Shown here in pieces: positions 52,001 to 59,464 of a stretch of 64,000 bases of DNA. A program made the translations under genes and the position numbers. This DNA comes from Paracyclopina nana (taxonomy: Eukaryota > Arthropoda > Copepoda > Cyclopoida > Cyclopettidae). Location: assembly GCA_019096065.1 (NCBI GenBank), contig JAGUCH010000003.1:7440001-7504000 (forward strand), read 5' to 3'. The first letter of the stretch is position 1. The number at the start of each line of letters is the position of its first letter. The notes beneath the pieces were generated by a model, which was not told where the DNA came from, ran no database searches, and worked only from the letters and a program-made list of their open reading frames with translations.

Positions 52001-54699
52001 AGCCATACTGTATATGCAGTATACTACTTTACCAGCAAAAGCATTCCCAGAGAATTATTGCTAGAGCAATATTTTGCGCAAAAGGTGCTACAGAATAGAC
52101 CATATTGCATAGCATATACCATATTGCATTTTTAGATTGACCTGGCAATCCGAGCTGCTGGTGAAGAACGTGACTTCGAATGACTACGGAATCTATGACT
52201 GTATTGCTCAGAACGAAATGGGCCTCGAAAGATACCCCATTTACCTCAATGTGACGAGCAGGCCGGACCCCCCGAGCTACCTAAGGATCCTGAACGTCAC
52301 GTACAACTCGGTGAACATAACTTGGATGCCCGGATTTGACGGAGGATTTGCTCAAACGTTCAAAATCCGATATCAGCGAGAGGGAGCAGACAACTATCAA
52401 TATGTCGACGTTACTCCTGAGGGTACCAACACTTTCGAGGTGCAAGACCTCAAGGTTGACACCAAGTACTCATTCTCCATTGTGGCTTTCAACTCCATCG
52501 GAGCCAGCTCGTACACTTCCCCGGTTATCGTCGGCACAAAGAGTAAGTATTCATATATCGACACAGCGAAAAAGAAATCCTAGGAAGCAAGTGCTATATT
52601 TGGAAGGGACAAAAAGCGTGTTTTTAAAAGTCATGCAAATGTCACGTCATTGTCCATGGCAAAAAAAGCAAGAAAGCCTTCTTTAGCAGCTTGACCTTTA
52701 TTGGCCTAAAATACAAGTATGTGCAATGTATTAAACTATTTTGTGGCTGTGCAACCAAAGGCCCTGCCCCAATGACAACGTTGGATAATGGCATCGAGGA
52801 GTCCATTTCTCGAGGAATCATCCTCACCATCACTCTCGTGGCCGGCCTTCTTTTAGCCCTTAATGTTGTCCTCATCTCGTGCTATGTGCGGAGGAAGGCC
52901 GCGCGTAAGAGTAACGGTTAGTAAACGTGTGTGTACTTGTCCTTGCAGATCCCCAGAGTCCCTTATTGTCGCCAAATGAGCCGGCCTCGACCTCGGCCGA
53001 GGTCGTGGTGGGCGTCGCTGTGGCCGTCACTGTTTTGGTTTTGTTCAATGCCCTGCTTTTGTTTTGTATTGTCAAGCGCAAAAGTTGCTGCAGCTCGCCA
53101 AGGCGGTCATCCTCAGCCTCGTCCTCAACTTCTGGCAAGACGAGTAGTCTTAACGAGGCCTGTTGCGACACAAAGGCCATTACGACCTCATCTTCCGAGG
53201 GTAAAATTAACAATTTTTGAACGAGGGACTTGGCTGCTGGTCTATCTATGGAGCTGCTTTCTCTTTAACGCTTTTCTTAACCTCTGTAGTAGTAACGTGT
53301 GTGCCTTAATGGGTCTTCAGAAATGGACCTTTTGGCCCACTTGGCAACCCTTAAATTCTCTTCTTGTCGTCTCCATTTCGTTTCCTGTGTAACTACTGAT
53401 TCTCTGCTGTGCCATTTCTTAAATGCTGTATTTGTGTTTCGGAAACAGGCGGAAGCTCAACGGCGAGCACCAAGTCGGCCACCATCGAAATGTACGTCGG
53501 GAGCAGCACCGGGTATAACGACACCATGTCCGGTGAAACAATGAGCTCAATTTCGGAAAAGTCCGGCAGCTACATTTCCGACGGCCACCATGTGGACCGA
53601 GGCCACCACGCCGTCCACCGCCACCATGTGCATCGGCATCAGCCTTCGCCGCATTTGCTTCAAGCCACCACCGAGTTTGACATGGTAATTCCATCCGAGG
53701 CTTTACATACCATGGCGCTCGTTATACGAGTTTAATTTTTGCAGGACGAGGAGGAGGAGGAGGAGGAAGAGGAGGAGGATTTGAGGACGACGCAAAAAAC
53801 TTACCTGGTGGACCACCATCCTCAGATGTTCGATGTGAGTGCGAGGCCGAGCTACGCAACGATGCCAAGACAGCAACTCACCTCGACCTTCATTGGGCAC
53901 GAAGGGGGACCTCGACAATCAATGCTGCCTCAAAACTCCCACAGGCATTACGACGGCGAGGAGTTGAGACGGCAGGCTTACATCCAATCCCTAGGTACAT
54001 TTTTCATACGTACATATACCCTCCAGATCCTTTCAAAAAACGACTAATACACTACTTGGTTGTGGCTACCCTAATAAAAAACCTTTGTTGAACGTTTCGG
54101 AAATTAGCTGGGACCACCGCGGCGGGCTTTCTAAATTGTTATGGTGTTTTTGCACTGAGCGTGTGCACTTTCCCAAAATGAAATGTCACTTCTCTTTCTG
54201 ACTCTCTAAAAAATCCTATGCATTTATTCACGCTGCCGATGCTTAGACCTCTCACAAAATTGTGGAAACGAGGTCGGCCTTGTCTGGTTATGACGAGATT
54301 AATTCTTCTATGCTACTAAGAAGGGAATCAGGTAATTTTTCCGTTCTCGCATATCATAATGGAACTTTATAATGATCCTTTGCTTTCCTGTTTCATTCCA
54401 CCACAAAGGATGTTCTTGATCTCCCTTTGAAATGAGAATTCCATATAATTTCAGGAGTGAATCCTGTGGATTCGAGCTTCCCCTCAAGACACGACTCAGT
54501 AGACGTAGACGTCATCTACGGGGGCGTAGGCGAAATGTACAACGGGCTCTACGTCCCACCAGCCGACCCCGAAGAGGTGATGCGTTCAAGAAAACGGATC
54601 TCGCCCGCAGATAACTACGGCTACATGCCCTCCCCGGCCCCGCCCATGAGGCCACCCCCACCTGCCATGTACCCCGAAAATGCGGGCCATCTGGTTTGA
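25035..54699 (+). CDS. Nephrin-like gene B (Sns/Hibris family), complete
   Basis: Exons: 25035-25086, 36307-36447, 45666-45845, 45913-46065, 46328-46501, 47392-47682, 47744-47895, 48041-48188, 48692-49294, 50026-50344, 50983-51257, 51578-51821, 52136-52542, 52761-52916 (TM-A) or 52949-53200 (TM-B), 53449-53684, 53745-53994 and 54455-54699. All junctions are GT-AG and phase-consistent. The product is 1338 aa with TM-A or 1370 aa with TM-B: signal peptide, nine Ig domains, one FN3, one transmembrane helix and a tyrosine-rich tail ending GHLV. Size and order fit nephrin/Sns/Hbs. The protein should act at the plasma membrane in heterotypic recognition of Kirre/Rst/Neph1-type partners (family knowledge). 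It is the tandem paralogue of gene A. Long 5' introns (11.2 and 9.2 kb) suggest regulatory content. Confidence 0.9.
25885..25903. repeat. (CAG)n microsatellite in intron 1
   Basis: About six CAG/AGC units read directly. A (CTG)n run of similar length lies at 38823-38843 in intron 2. Confidence 0.85.
29873..29887. repeat. (CA)n microsatellite
   Basis: A CA dinucleotide run in intron 1 of gene B; a second, followed by TGTGT, is at 41745-41760 in intron 2. Confidence 0.85.
36307..36447 (+). CDS. Gene B exon 2: first half of Ig1
   Basis: A 141-nt phase 1-1 exon encoding YFRVHPTDISVGEGGTATV, then the B-strand Cys in SCVVENRAGRVQW and KDGLTL. It joins across 9.2 kb to exon 45666 to give QWTKDGLTLGYSRSIPG, the characteristic first Ig domain of nephrin/Kirre-type proteins. 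Only the frame read through a phase-1 acceptor gives this protein; a longer open frame in another phase covers the same DNA and is a shadow. Confidence 0.85.
36448..45665 (+). other. Gene B intron 2 (9.2 kb)
   Basis: Splits Ig1. It contains an AT-rich block at about 36480-37600 (listed separately), (CCAT)n at 37904-37924, (CTG)n at 38823-38843, (CA)n at 41745-41760, a GC-rich patch with nested short inverted repeats at about 41411-41460 and (GA)n at 43835-43851. No exon was recognised. Confidence 0.6.
36621..37510. mobile_element. Candidate small TIR element (degenerate) in intron 2
   Basis: The 12-mer CCCCACAAAACA at 36621-36632 recurs in inverted orientation at 37499-37510. The 890 bp between them are visibly more AT-rich than surrounding DNA and full of short inverted motifs, for example the stem GTGAGCCT...AGGCTCAC near 36965-36990. 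No transposase frame and no target-site duplication is evident. It could be a non-autonomous DNA transposon remnant or simply an AT-rich intron block. Confidence 0.25.
45666..46501 (+). CDS. Gene B exons for Ig1 second half and Ig2
   Basis: Exon 45666-45845 completes Ig1 (RYTVLGNDDNGEFSLQI ... DYECQVGPANYN). Exons 45913-46065 and 46328-46501 encode Ig2: VELTCKVANAKPKADIVWYR, then an acidic loop (SREDSEEDG) and TYACEAQHPAL. Introns are 67 and 262 nt, all phase 1. The counterparts in gene A lie outside the window. Confidence 0.88.
46502..47391 (+). other. Gene B intron between Ig2 and Ig3 (890 nt)
   Basis: GTAAGT donor and ATTTTCCAG acceptor. Internal open frames show no domain; nothing else was recognised. 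Confidence 0.7.
47392..49294 (+). CDS. Gene B exons for Ig3, Ig4, Ig5 and Ig6
   Basis: Exon 47392-47682 is Ig3 (PPGPPEIQGY ... LTCVSYGGNPLATITWFRNG ... FSCEARNE), the same 291-nt length as in gene A. Ig4 is split over 47744-47895 and 48041-48188 (phase 0 junction): SFKCATANSNPPASVQWVVDG and MISCYAVNQEL. Exon 48692-49294 carries Ig5 (LTCMSMAGNPLADLKWFMG ... YVCKASNPA) and Ig6 (LTCESGTSNPTARILW ... IICEAVNDEL) together, as in gene A. The intron inside Ig4 is absent from gene A. Confidence 0.89.
48189..48691 (+). other. Gene B intron (503 nt)
   Basis: Intron between Ig4 and the Ig5-6 exon. GTAAGG donor and ATCATTTGTAG acceptor; nothing recognised inside. Confidence 0.7.
49295..50025 (+). other. 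Gene B intron (731 nt)
   Basis: Intron between Ig6 and Ig7. GTAAGT donor and GATTTGCAG acceptor; no exon or repeat of note. Confidence 0.7.
50026..51257 (+). CDS. Gene B exons for Ig7 (Cys-less) and Ig8
   Basis: Exon 50026-50344 is Ig7 (LIINLPATANPPEIEYKW ... GIYKVKASNSEG). It has no cysteine, as in gene A. A phase 2 junction leads to exon 50983-51257, Ig8 (MVCVVDANPINADTVKWLRD ... FTCEVNNGIGEA). This Ig8 is compact and lacks the Ser/Thr/Met-rich insertion of gene A. The intron between is 638 nt and holds nothing recognised. Confidence 0.88.
51578..52542 (+). CDS. Gene B exons for Ig9 and fibronectin type III
   Basis: Exon 51578-51821 starts Ig9 (LVCRAQGAPDISFMWSRQG). It carries an extra acidic/alanine-rich segment (about 51728-51785, with EGDEAAAAAANEGED) absent from gene A, then joins in phase 2 to exon 52136-52542. 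That exon completes Ig9 (LTWQSELLVKNV ... YDCIAQNEMG) and runs straight into FN3 (VNITWMPGFDGG ... YSFSIVAFNSIGASS). Gene A instead has an intron between Ig9 and FN3 and none within Ig9. Flanking introns are 320, 314 and 218 nt with nothing recognised. Confidence 0.88.
52761..52916 (+). CDS. Gene B transmembrane exon A (alternative)
   Basis: A 52-codon phase 1-1 exon. It has a short acidic juxtamembrane stretch, a transmembrane helix at about 52816-52887 (IILTITLVAGLLLALNVVL) and the stop-transfer YVRRKAARKS. The next exon begins after only 32 nt. Reading through the mini-intron gives an in-frame TAG within two codons. Splicing to 53449 keeps frame. Mutually exclusive use with exon 52949-53200 is inferred from intron size and topology. 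Confidence 0.72.
52949..53200 (+). CDS. Gene B transmembrane exon B (alternative)
   Basis: An 84-codon phase 1-1 exon after the acceptor CTTGTCCTTGCAG. It has a Ser/Pro-rich juxtamembrane stretch, a helix at about 52999-53074 (VVVGVAVAVTVLVLFNALLL) and a Cys/Ser-rich cytoplasmic flank (KRKSCCSSPRR) that could be palmitoylated (inference). It ends SSSEG at a GTAAAA donor, like TM exon B of gene A. It differs from TM-A in length and in the cytoplasmic flank it supplies. Confidence 0.72.
53449..54699 (+). CDS. Gene B cytoplasmic tail exons
   Basis: Exons 53449-53684 (phase 1 to 0), 53745-53994 (0 to 1) and 54455-54699 (1 to stop TGA). The tail contains STKSATIEMY, YNDTMSGETMSSISEKSGSY, a His-rich run, a poly-Glu run from a GAG repeat (53745-53780), SYATMPRQ, HYDGEELRRQAYIQSLG, the Tyr-rich EMYNGLYVPPADPEEV and a proline-rich end with GHLV. 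Exon number and phases mirror gene A. Tyrosine motifs suggest SH2-adaptor signalling as known for nephrins; the terminal GHLV may bind a PDZ or similar scaffold (inference). Confidence 0.87.
53745..53780 (+). repeat. GAG/GAA repeat encoding poly-Glu
   Basis: A trinucleotide run at the start of a gene B tail exon gives about ten consecutive Glu residues. The gene A exon at this place starts with only two (EEDNLPYS), so the run expanded in gene B and may be length-polymorphic. Confidence 0.85.
54247..54331 (+). CDS. Candidate alternative tail exon of gene B
   Basis: An 85-nt open segment flanked by an AG acceptor (ending GCCGATGCTTAG) and a GTAATT donor. It enters in phase 0 and leaves in phase 1, exactly like exon 53745-53994, so it can replace that exon in frame (53684 to 54247, 54331 to 54455). 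It cannot be added after it, because the phase-1 reading hits TGA. It encodes TSHKIVETRSALSGYDEINS and a short basic end. The YDEI motif resembles Src/Nck-class SH2 ligands. No gene A counterpart was found. Unproven without RNA data. Confidence 0.4.
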
Positions 54700-56423
54700 A
54701 ACCATCGGCTTTACAATATGGAGTAGGCCAGTGCCAAAGCTTCCGCAACACATCTTCCCCCAAAAAGCAAGCAACGAAATAGTTCATCGCCGTTTTCCCA
54801 TCATATATACACCACTATCTGTGATAATTGAGTCTAGTAAACGTAGATTTGTAATAACATACCAACGAGTCCTCGTCGTCATCCTGGAAAATAAATGCTT
54901 TTATAACGCTACACATCTCGAAAATAGCATTGTTATGCTCAGGAGCATGCATGTGCATTTCTAGGAAGTGGCTTTCTTAGTTAAAAATTAATCCACAAGA
55001 AGCTGGAGAAATTCTCGAGTAAATAGCCGCTGGCTTGCAAGCAAGAAAGCTTGCAAAGAAAAGGCTCCAGCGCAGTTCAACTATCGGAAAAAAGGCCATA
55101 CTTTATATGGGCACGTCCTTTTCTCCCTTCTTTAAAGCAAGGGGTGCCGCGAAGACATGTCCTTAATCCCTTCAGACAAATGCCTGCCCTGAGTAATCTT
55201 GGCATATGACTCGGGATTGCAGCAGGAGGCAATAATCCGCGGGAATATTAATAGTAAGTGCCCATTTACAATGAGTCGCCTCGCGCGCACGAGCGCATAT
55301 GCCAAAAGATCAAAGAAGTTGCTGCATGAAACTTTCAATGAGCTTTTGATTTGTCATCCTCATGCTACGCATGGCATAAAGGAGAAGCTGGCATTCCGTT
55401 ACTGCAGGCTAACCCTGAAAATTGCGACTGCCCCCGGCAACTAAAGGCACGTGAGGTATATATGTGGTTGTGCACTCAGAAAGTAGCGAACATTTCCATC
55501 TTGCATCACGCGATGAAGACGACGCGCGCGAGACTTTGCGGTCTTTTGGACTACGAGCTCATCTTTTTCCTGCAGCAGCAGCAGAGTAGAAAACTTTTGT
55601 ACAGAAAATTGTATGAAAAACTCTTTGTCGCAGGAGCTAGCCAGAAGCCCCTTCAAATATGGGGATTTGAAAACTTTAAAGGGGTCCTTTGTGCTTGCAC
55701 CGAGCTTCAAGCTGAAGCCTTTCTTTCCATCTCTGCGTAGCGTGGTACTACTTATGGAGCATATGAGATGCTTTTCGCGAGTAAAGGAGCTCGCGCATAA
55801 CGTACAGCTTGTCCAGGCAATTTTGCAGTCGCGCGCATCGCATCGAATAAGCAGCCATTTTGGCCGATTGCACAACTTTGAACTGCATTCCAATTTTAGC
55901 TGCTCTTTGCAACACTCAAAAGTTTTCCCTAGTTTACGAGAGCTGCTCGCGGATTTTACTTTTTGCAGCCCGATCCATCTCCGCGTATATATACATACAA
56001 AGTCTTTCATCTTTTCTTTTTTAAATTTGTCTTTATTCAGCTCACGCAGATGTACATTGTTAAGCTCAGCATTGTTGTGCAAACTTGTGTTGCTTTTGAA
56101 GTAGGTATAACATTTACTAATTTTGACAAATCAATTTCGTAGTTCAGTTCTAATCACATCATTTTCGGCTCACGAAGCAGGCTGACAATTTTTTTAGCTT
56201 TTAAGTTTTACATAGGATAAGGAAGAAATCTGTGAAATTGGTCATTCTAAGGAGGGAAAAGCAGACGGCGACGACTAGAGTTGTTGCAAAGAAATGGGGG
56301 CCAATTAGACTCGCCATTCAGGGCGAATGGCGATTACCCCCCTATCCACGAGTACAGACTAGTGTTTACCTACCCAATGTTATTTAGACCAATTCAGCGG
56401 TTTGCGTGCAGAAATTAATCACT
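54700..56423. other. 3' UTR of gene B and convergent intergenic region
   Basis: AATAAA at 54890-54895 is a plausible polyadenylation signal for gene B. From about 55441 to 56104 both strands carry long open frames (213 codons on -, 163 on +) without recognisable domains, signal peptide or splice partners. I do not call them genes. The end of the minus-strand GTPase gene follows, so transcription converges here. Confidence 0.45.
54890..54895 (+). promoter_or_regulatory. Polyadenylation signal of gene B
   Basis: Canonical AATAAA 191 nt after the stop codon of gene B, followed by T-rich sequence; the first good hexamer downstream. Confidence 0.5.
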
Positions 56424-57131
56424 TCACAAATCCACCCCAACTAGCTCGAGATCATGGCATTTTGGAAAGCACTCTTTTGCCTCAGTGCCCCATTTAGCCA
56501 TGCATTTTTTGCACACTTCAACACAACCCTGGCTTTTGAGATCTTGTCCACAGCAGCTGTAGATGGTTTCACAGCCTTGCACGGCAACTTCTGTGGAGTA
56601 AAAGAGAACTGTCAATTTCCCCGCGAAGATTAAGAGTTGATTATTAAAGTTACCCAAGGCAACTTTTCAGCTTAAATTAAATGAGGTGATGATTTTTTGC
56701 CTTCCCAGTGAAATGAAAATTCCCTTGAGACCTTCAAAGCCTCCGTTGGAATCCTCGTAATACACTTTTATCAATATTACATAAAAAGCCGTGAGCAGCG
56801 AGCTTCTCCTCACAAAATTAATTAATTTTCGTGACATTTATCTGGCTGATCTACAAACAGAATCCGGGATTATGCTATATGAGCTGTGTTGACGCACCTC
56901 TGTCTATTAGGCAGCACCGATAGCGAGTTTTACAAGGGTCTGCTGTTAGGATCCGCTTACAGCATGCCCACTTTTGAACACAACCTTCTTGATCAGCATA
57001 TCGGCCACAGCATGCCCACTTCTTGGGCTGATTACAGCTGGGAAGACAGTAGCAGCCTCCGCAGCAAGGACTTTTCAATCCAGAGGAATGCTCGTAAATG
57101 TAGTTGTTCGAGGGATGGTACTTTTCAAGAC
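56424..57131 (-). CDS. GTPase gene exons 5-6: Cys-Cys repeat tail
   Basis: Exons 57131-56898 and 56590-56424. At least three units fit C-x3-[WY]-x-C-C-x(7-9)-[GP], near-periodic at 16-18 residues (QKWACC, TRYRCC, TIYSCC), preceded by CCGGCYC and followed by VCKKCMAKW. The paired cysteines suggest metal binding or a disulfide ladder; with no signal peptide on the gene, metal binding is more likely (inference). Each exon alone looks like a small secreted Cys-rich peptide, which is misleading because the phases join them to the GTPase. Introns are 482 and 307 nt and contain nothing recognised. Confidence 0.78.
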
Positions 57132-58612
57132 CTAAAAATAAAAAGTATTAATAGATGATATCCGCAATATAATCGAACATTAGGCAGTTGGAAGAAATCA
57201 ACGCGATCGAAGATAGGAACAAAAAAGTTCTTCAACATATTTGCTTGTTCTGGAAATCTTGTTGTGTCAGCAGAATCGAGGTCCAACTTTTGTGAGACAT
57301 GGGGCTGCATTCTCCTATAGCATCACAGGGTGGCCCTCTTATTTTTTTACATGCACCAAAAGCTCGATGCTGCTGAAGCTAGTAAAAAATGCTTCTTCCG
57401 GAATTCACTTCCCCTATAGGTTCCACTATTTTTTCGCAAGGAGAAGGCTCATTTTTTACATTGCGAAATGTGTGCCTGCAATCATCAATTATGGCCGTGG
57501 CGAGCTGCTAAGGTTTTCGTAGCATGTAAGGCAGACAAATCTCTTTTACGGATATAGGAACATCATTATTGAATTTTACAGCCAGCTTCTGGAGCTCCTT
57601 TGTGATGCGTTACCTAGCTTGTGCTGTCGTTCAAAGGAGCCGAGATGTACGGATTCCTTTTCCATGTGGCAAAACTGGGGCAAAAGTCGATTGTCACCCT
57701 CCACTCCACAGCTTCGACACTTGTATTGGTTGAAGATAATCTTATATGTAGAAGAAAAAATGTATCCAGATACTTTTGAAGAAAGGCTGATAATTTCATA
57801 CTTGGATATCCAAGGATATCTGCTTGAGTTTTCCCATTAGGAGCTCTTTGACTTCGTCATCATCGAGGACATTCATTTCCCTTTTTAAACGGGCCTCATT
57901 TTCAAATAAGCTTCTTTGAGGCCCTGTTAGCGATGGATCATCCAAATACCGATATCCCACAACTTGAAGTTTGGAGAGGTTGTTGAAAGCATAGCCAGCG
58001 TTCAGAGCTCCTCTTGCCTCGTGCTCCGGATTCATTGCTTGTTTGCCTACATATATGATGACACACATATAAGAGGCTACACGCCATGAAAAGTTTTTTT
58101 TCCGATCTTACATATAATAATGACGTTGTTCCAGATTGTTTTGTCTGCGAACAGATTGATCAGCTTGGCCTGCTTAGTTAATGTTGCGTCACTGCGAATT
58201 GATCCAGGATGGATCGTCCAAAGCACAGCCTTCAACTTGGTCAAATTATGTCTATTAAGGAACTGCAGAACTGATTGGAAGATCTCCATGTCATCTCCAT
58301 CCATATCATCCCAACCGACCGTGTCAATCCACACCAAATCATTTTCACCTCTGCAATGAGGGAAAAAAATGCACTGCTTACATCAAGTATCGCATCTTTA
58401 TGAGGGAACGTAAACTGTGCTACTCACTCGTAAACACCACAAGACTTGGTGATGCTTCGGTGGCCATCTCCCACTCTCAAGGTGAGCCCAGTGCATTTCG
58501 ATATAGTTGAGCTTTTGCCAGTTCCAGTCGATCCCACCAACAATACAGCACTTTTTTCTTTGGGAAGGGACTTCATGGGATTCTCGTCATCTTTTTTCCT
58601 ACGCATTTTCAT
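56424..58612 (-). CDS. AIG1/septin-like P-loop GTPase with Cys-rich zinc tail
   Basis: Exons on the minus strand: 58612-58428, 58350-58112, 58046-57802, 57740-57614, 57131-56898 and 56590-56424. They total 1197 nt, 398 aa, with all junctions GT-AG and in phase. Residues 21-145 form a P-loop GTPase core: GSTGTGKS at 27-34 and DTVG at 71-74. There is no NKxD; the IIICKQ at 139-144 probably takes that place. Residues 229-263 have YKCRSCGVEGDNRLLPQFCH plus two later His, a likely zinc site. Residues 288-380 are Cys-Cys repeats. I recall the same G-domain/CxxCG.GDxRL/CC layout from uncharacterised fungal and invertebrate proteins; no function is established. The start is the first in-frame ATG; an upstream exon joined at 58625 is possible. 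Confidence 0.8.
57614..57740 (-). CDS. GTPase gene exon 4: zinc-binding motif
   Basis: A 127-nt exon (phase 0 to 1) encoding a C-x2-C-G-x2-G-D-x-R-L-x4-C-H motif followed by a spaced His pair (VHLGSF, QHKL). A longer open frame in a different phase covers this DNA, but only the spliced phase gives the motif and connects both neighbours in frame. Confidence 0.78.
57802..58612 (-). CDS. GTPase gene exons 1-3: G domain
   Basis: Exon 1 (58612-58428) has a basic/acidic N-terminus, the Walker A GSTGTGKS and the switch-like LRVGDGHRSITKSC. Exon 2 (58350-58112) contains the G3 motif WIDTVGWDD and the strands KAVLWTIHPG and NNVIIIC. Exon 3 (58046-57802) holds a YLDDPSLTGPQ segment and a charged helix that could be coiled coil. 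Introns are 77, 65 and 61 nt. The GHRSITK/IDT.G.DD spacing is that of AIG1/Toc/septin-class GTPases. Confidence 0.82.
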
Positions 58613-59464
58613 GGATCCGCTCACTACACACAGTATTAGCGAGAAAATTGAGCCCAGGAACTTAGATGAAGTAGGGCAAAAATGTTCACTATGAAATCTG
58701 CTGTGAGCCCAGAATTAATTTTAACAACAAAAAGGAGAGGTGATTGCTAGCACAAGAACGTGCAGCAAGCAAAACTCAAGTCAAACTTGTGCATTTTGAC
58801 TTTGCTTCTTGATAGAAAGCCAAGGATTGTACGCATGTGCAAACGAACATGCGTTCGAGGTTCCTCCATAATGATTAAACATGAATTATTACAAAGCTAC
58901 TTACTTTCAAAAGGAGAACCCAATAGCTAATAATTGCTAAATGCATAAAGCACACTATGAATCTTCTCTGCTAAAAGTAGCTGGAAACGTGCGCACTTTA
59001 AGAACATTTTTTGATGATAAAAGAGAGAAGGAGAACTATACCTTGATGTCATGGTTTCGAAGAGCATTAGCCTCATCTGTTATGGGTTTGATGAAACTTT
59101 AAATCGTTATTCTTTCACCTGGCTGCTAAAATACGCAATTTCAAGGTTGACAAATATCGTATTATTCTAATTTCCATGAGGTAGGGGATATCTTGTAGCA
59201 TATAATCAAATATGTAATTTACCTCGGCTCTAACAAAGATATTTAAATGCAATTTTGGCCGAAATCGAGAAAAACACGTTGTTCAGAAATAATACAAAAA
59301 GTGGACGGAATCTGAGGTTTGCATGAAAAGTGCAGAAGGCGATGGCTAATCAGATGCACTTTAGCACCTGGCACTCATCCAGGTAAATGGCCTCAAATTA
59401 AGTCACAGTACAATACAAGCTCACATATTGAAAGACGATGAATAAATATATGGCAATCAAAAAG
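58613..59464. other. Intergenic region between GTPase and helicase genes
   Basis: 852 nt between the helicase stop codon and the GTPase start codon, both genes on the minus strand. It should hold the helicase 3' UTR and the GTPase promoter and 5' UTR. On the minus strand a possible acceptor ends at 58626. No further coding exon and no clear polyadenylation hexamer was found. Confidence 0.5.

Noticed and set aside
56424..57078. Two separate small secreted Cys-rich peptides
   Set aside because: Neither has a signal peptide, and their splice phases (1-1) and borders join them in frame to the upstream GTPase exons.
57614..57799. 61-codon minus-strand frame over GTPase exon 4
   Set aside because: It ignores the AG and GT borders; the spliced frame gives the CxxCG..GDxRL zinc motif instead.
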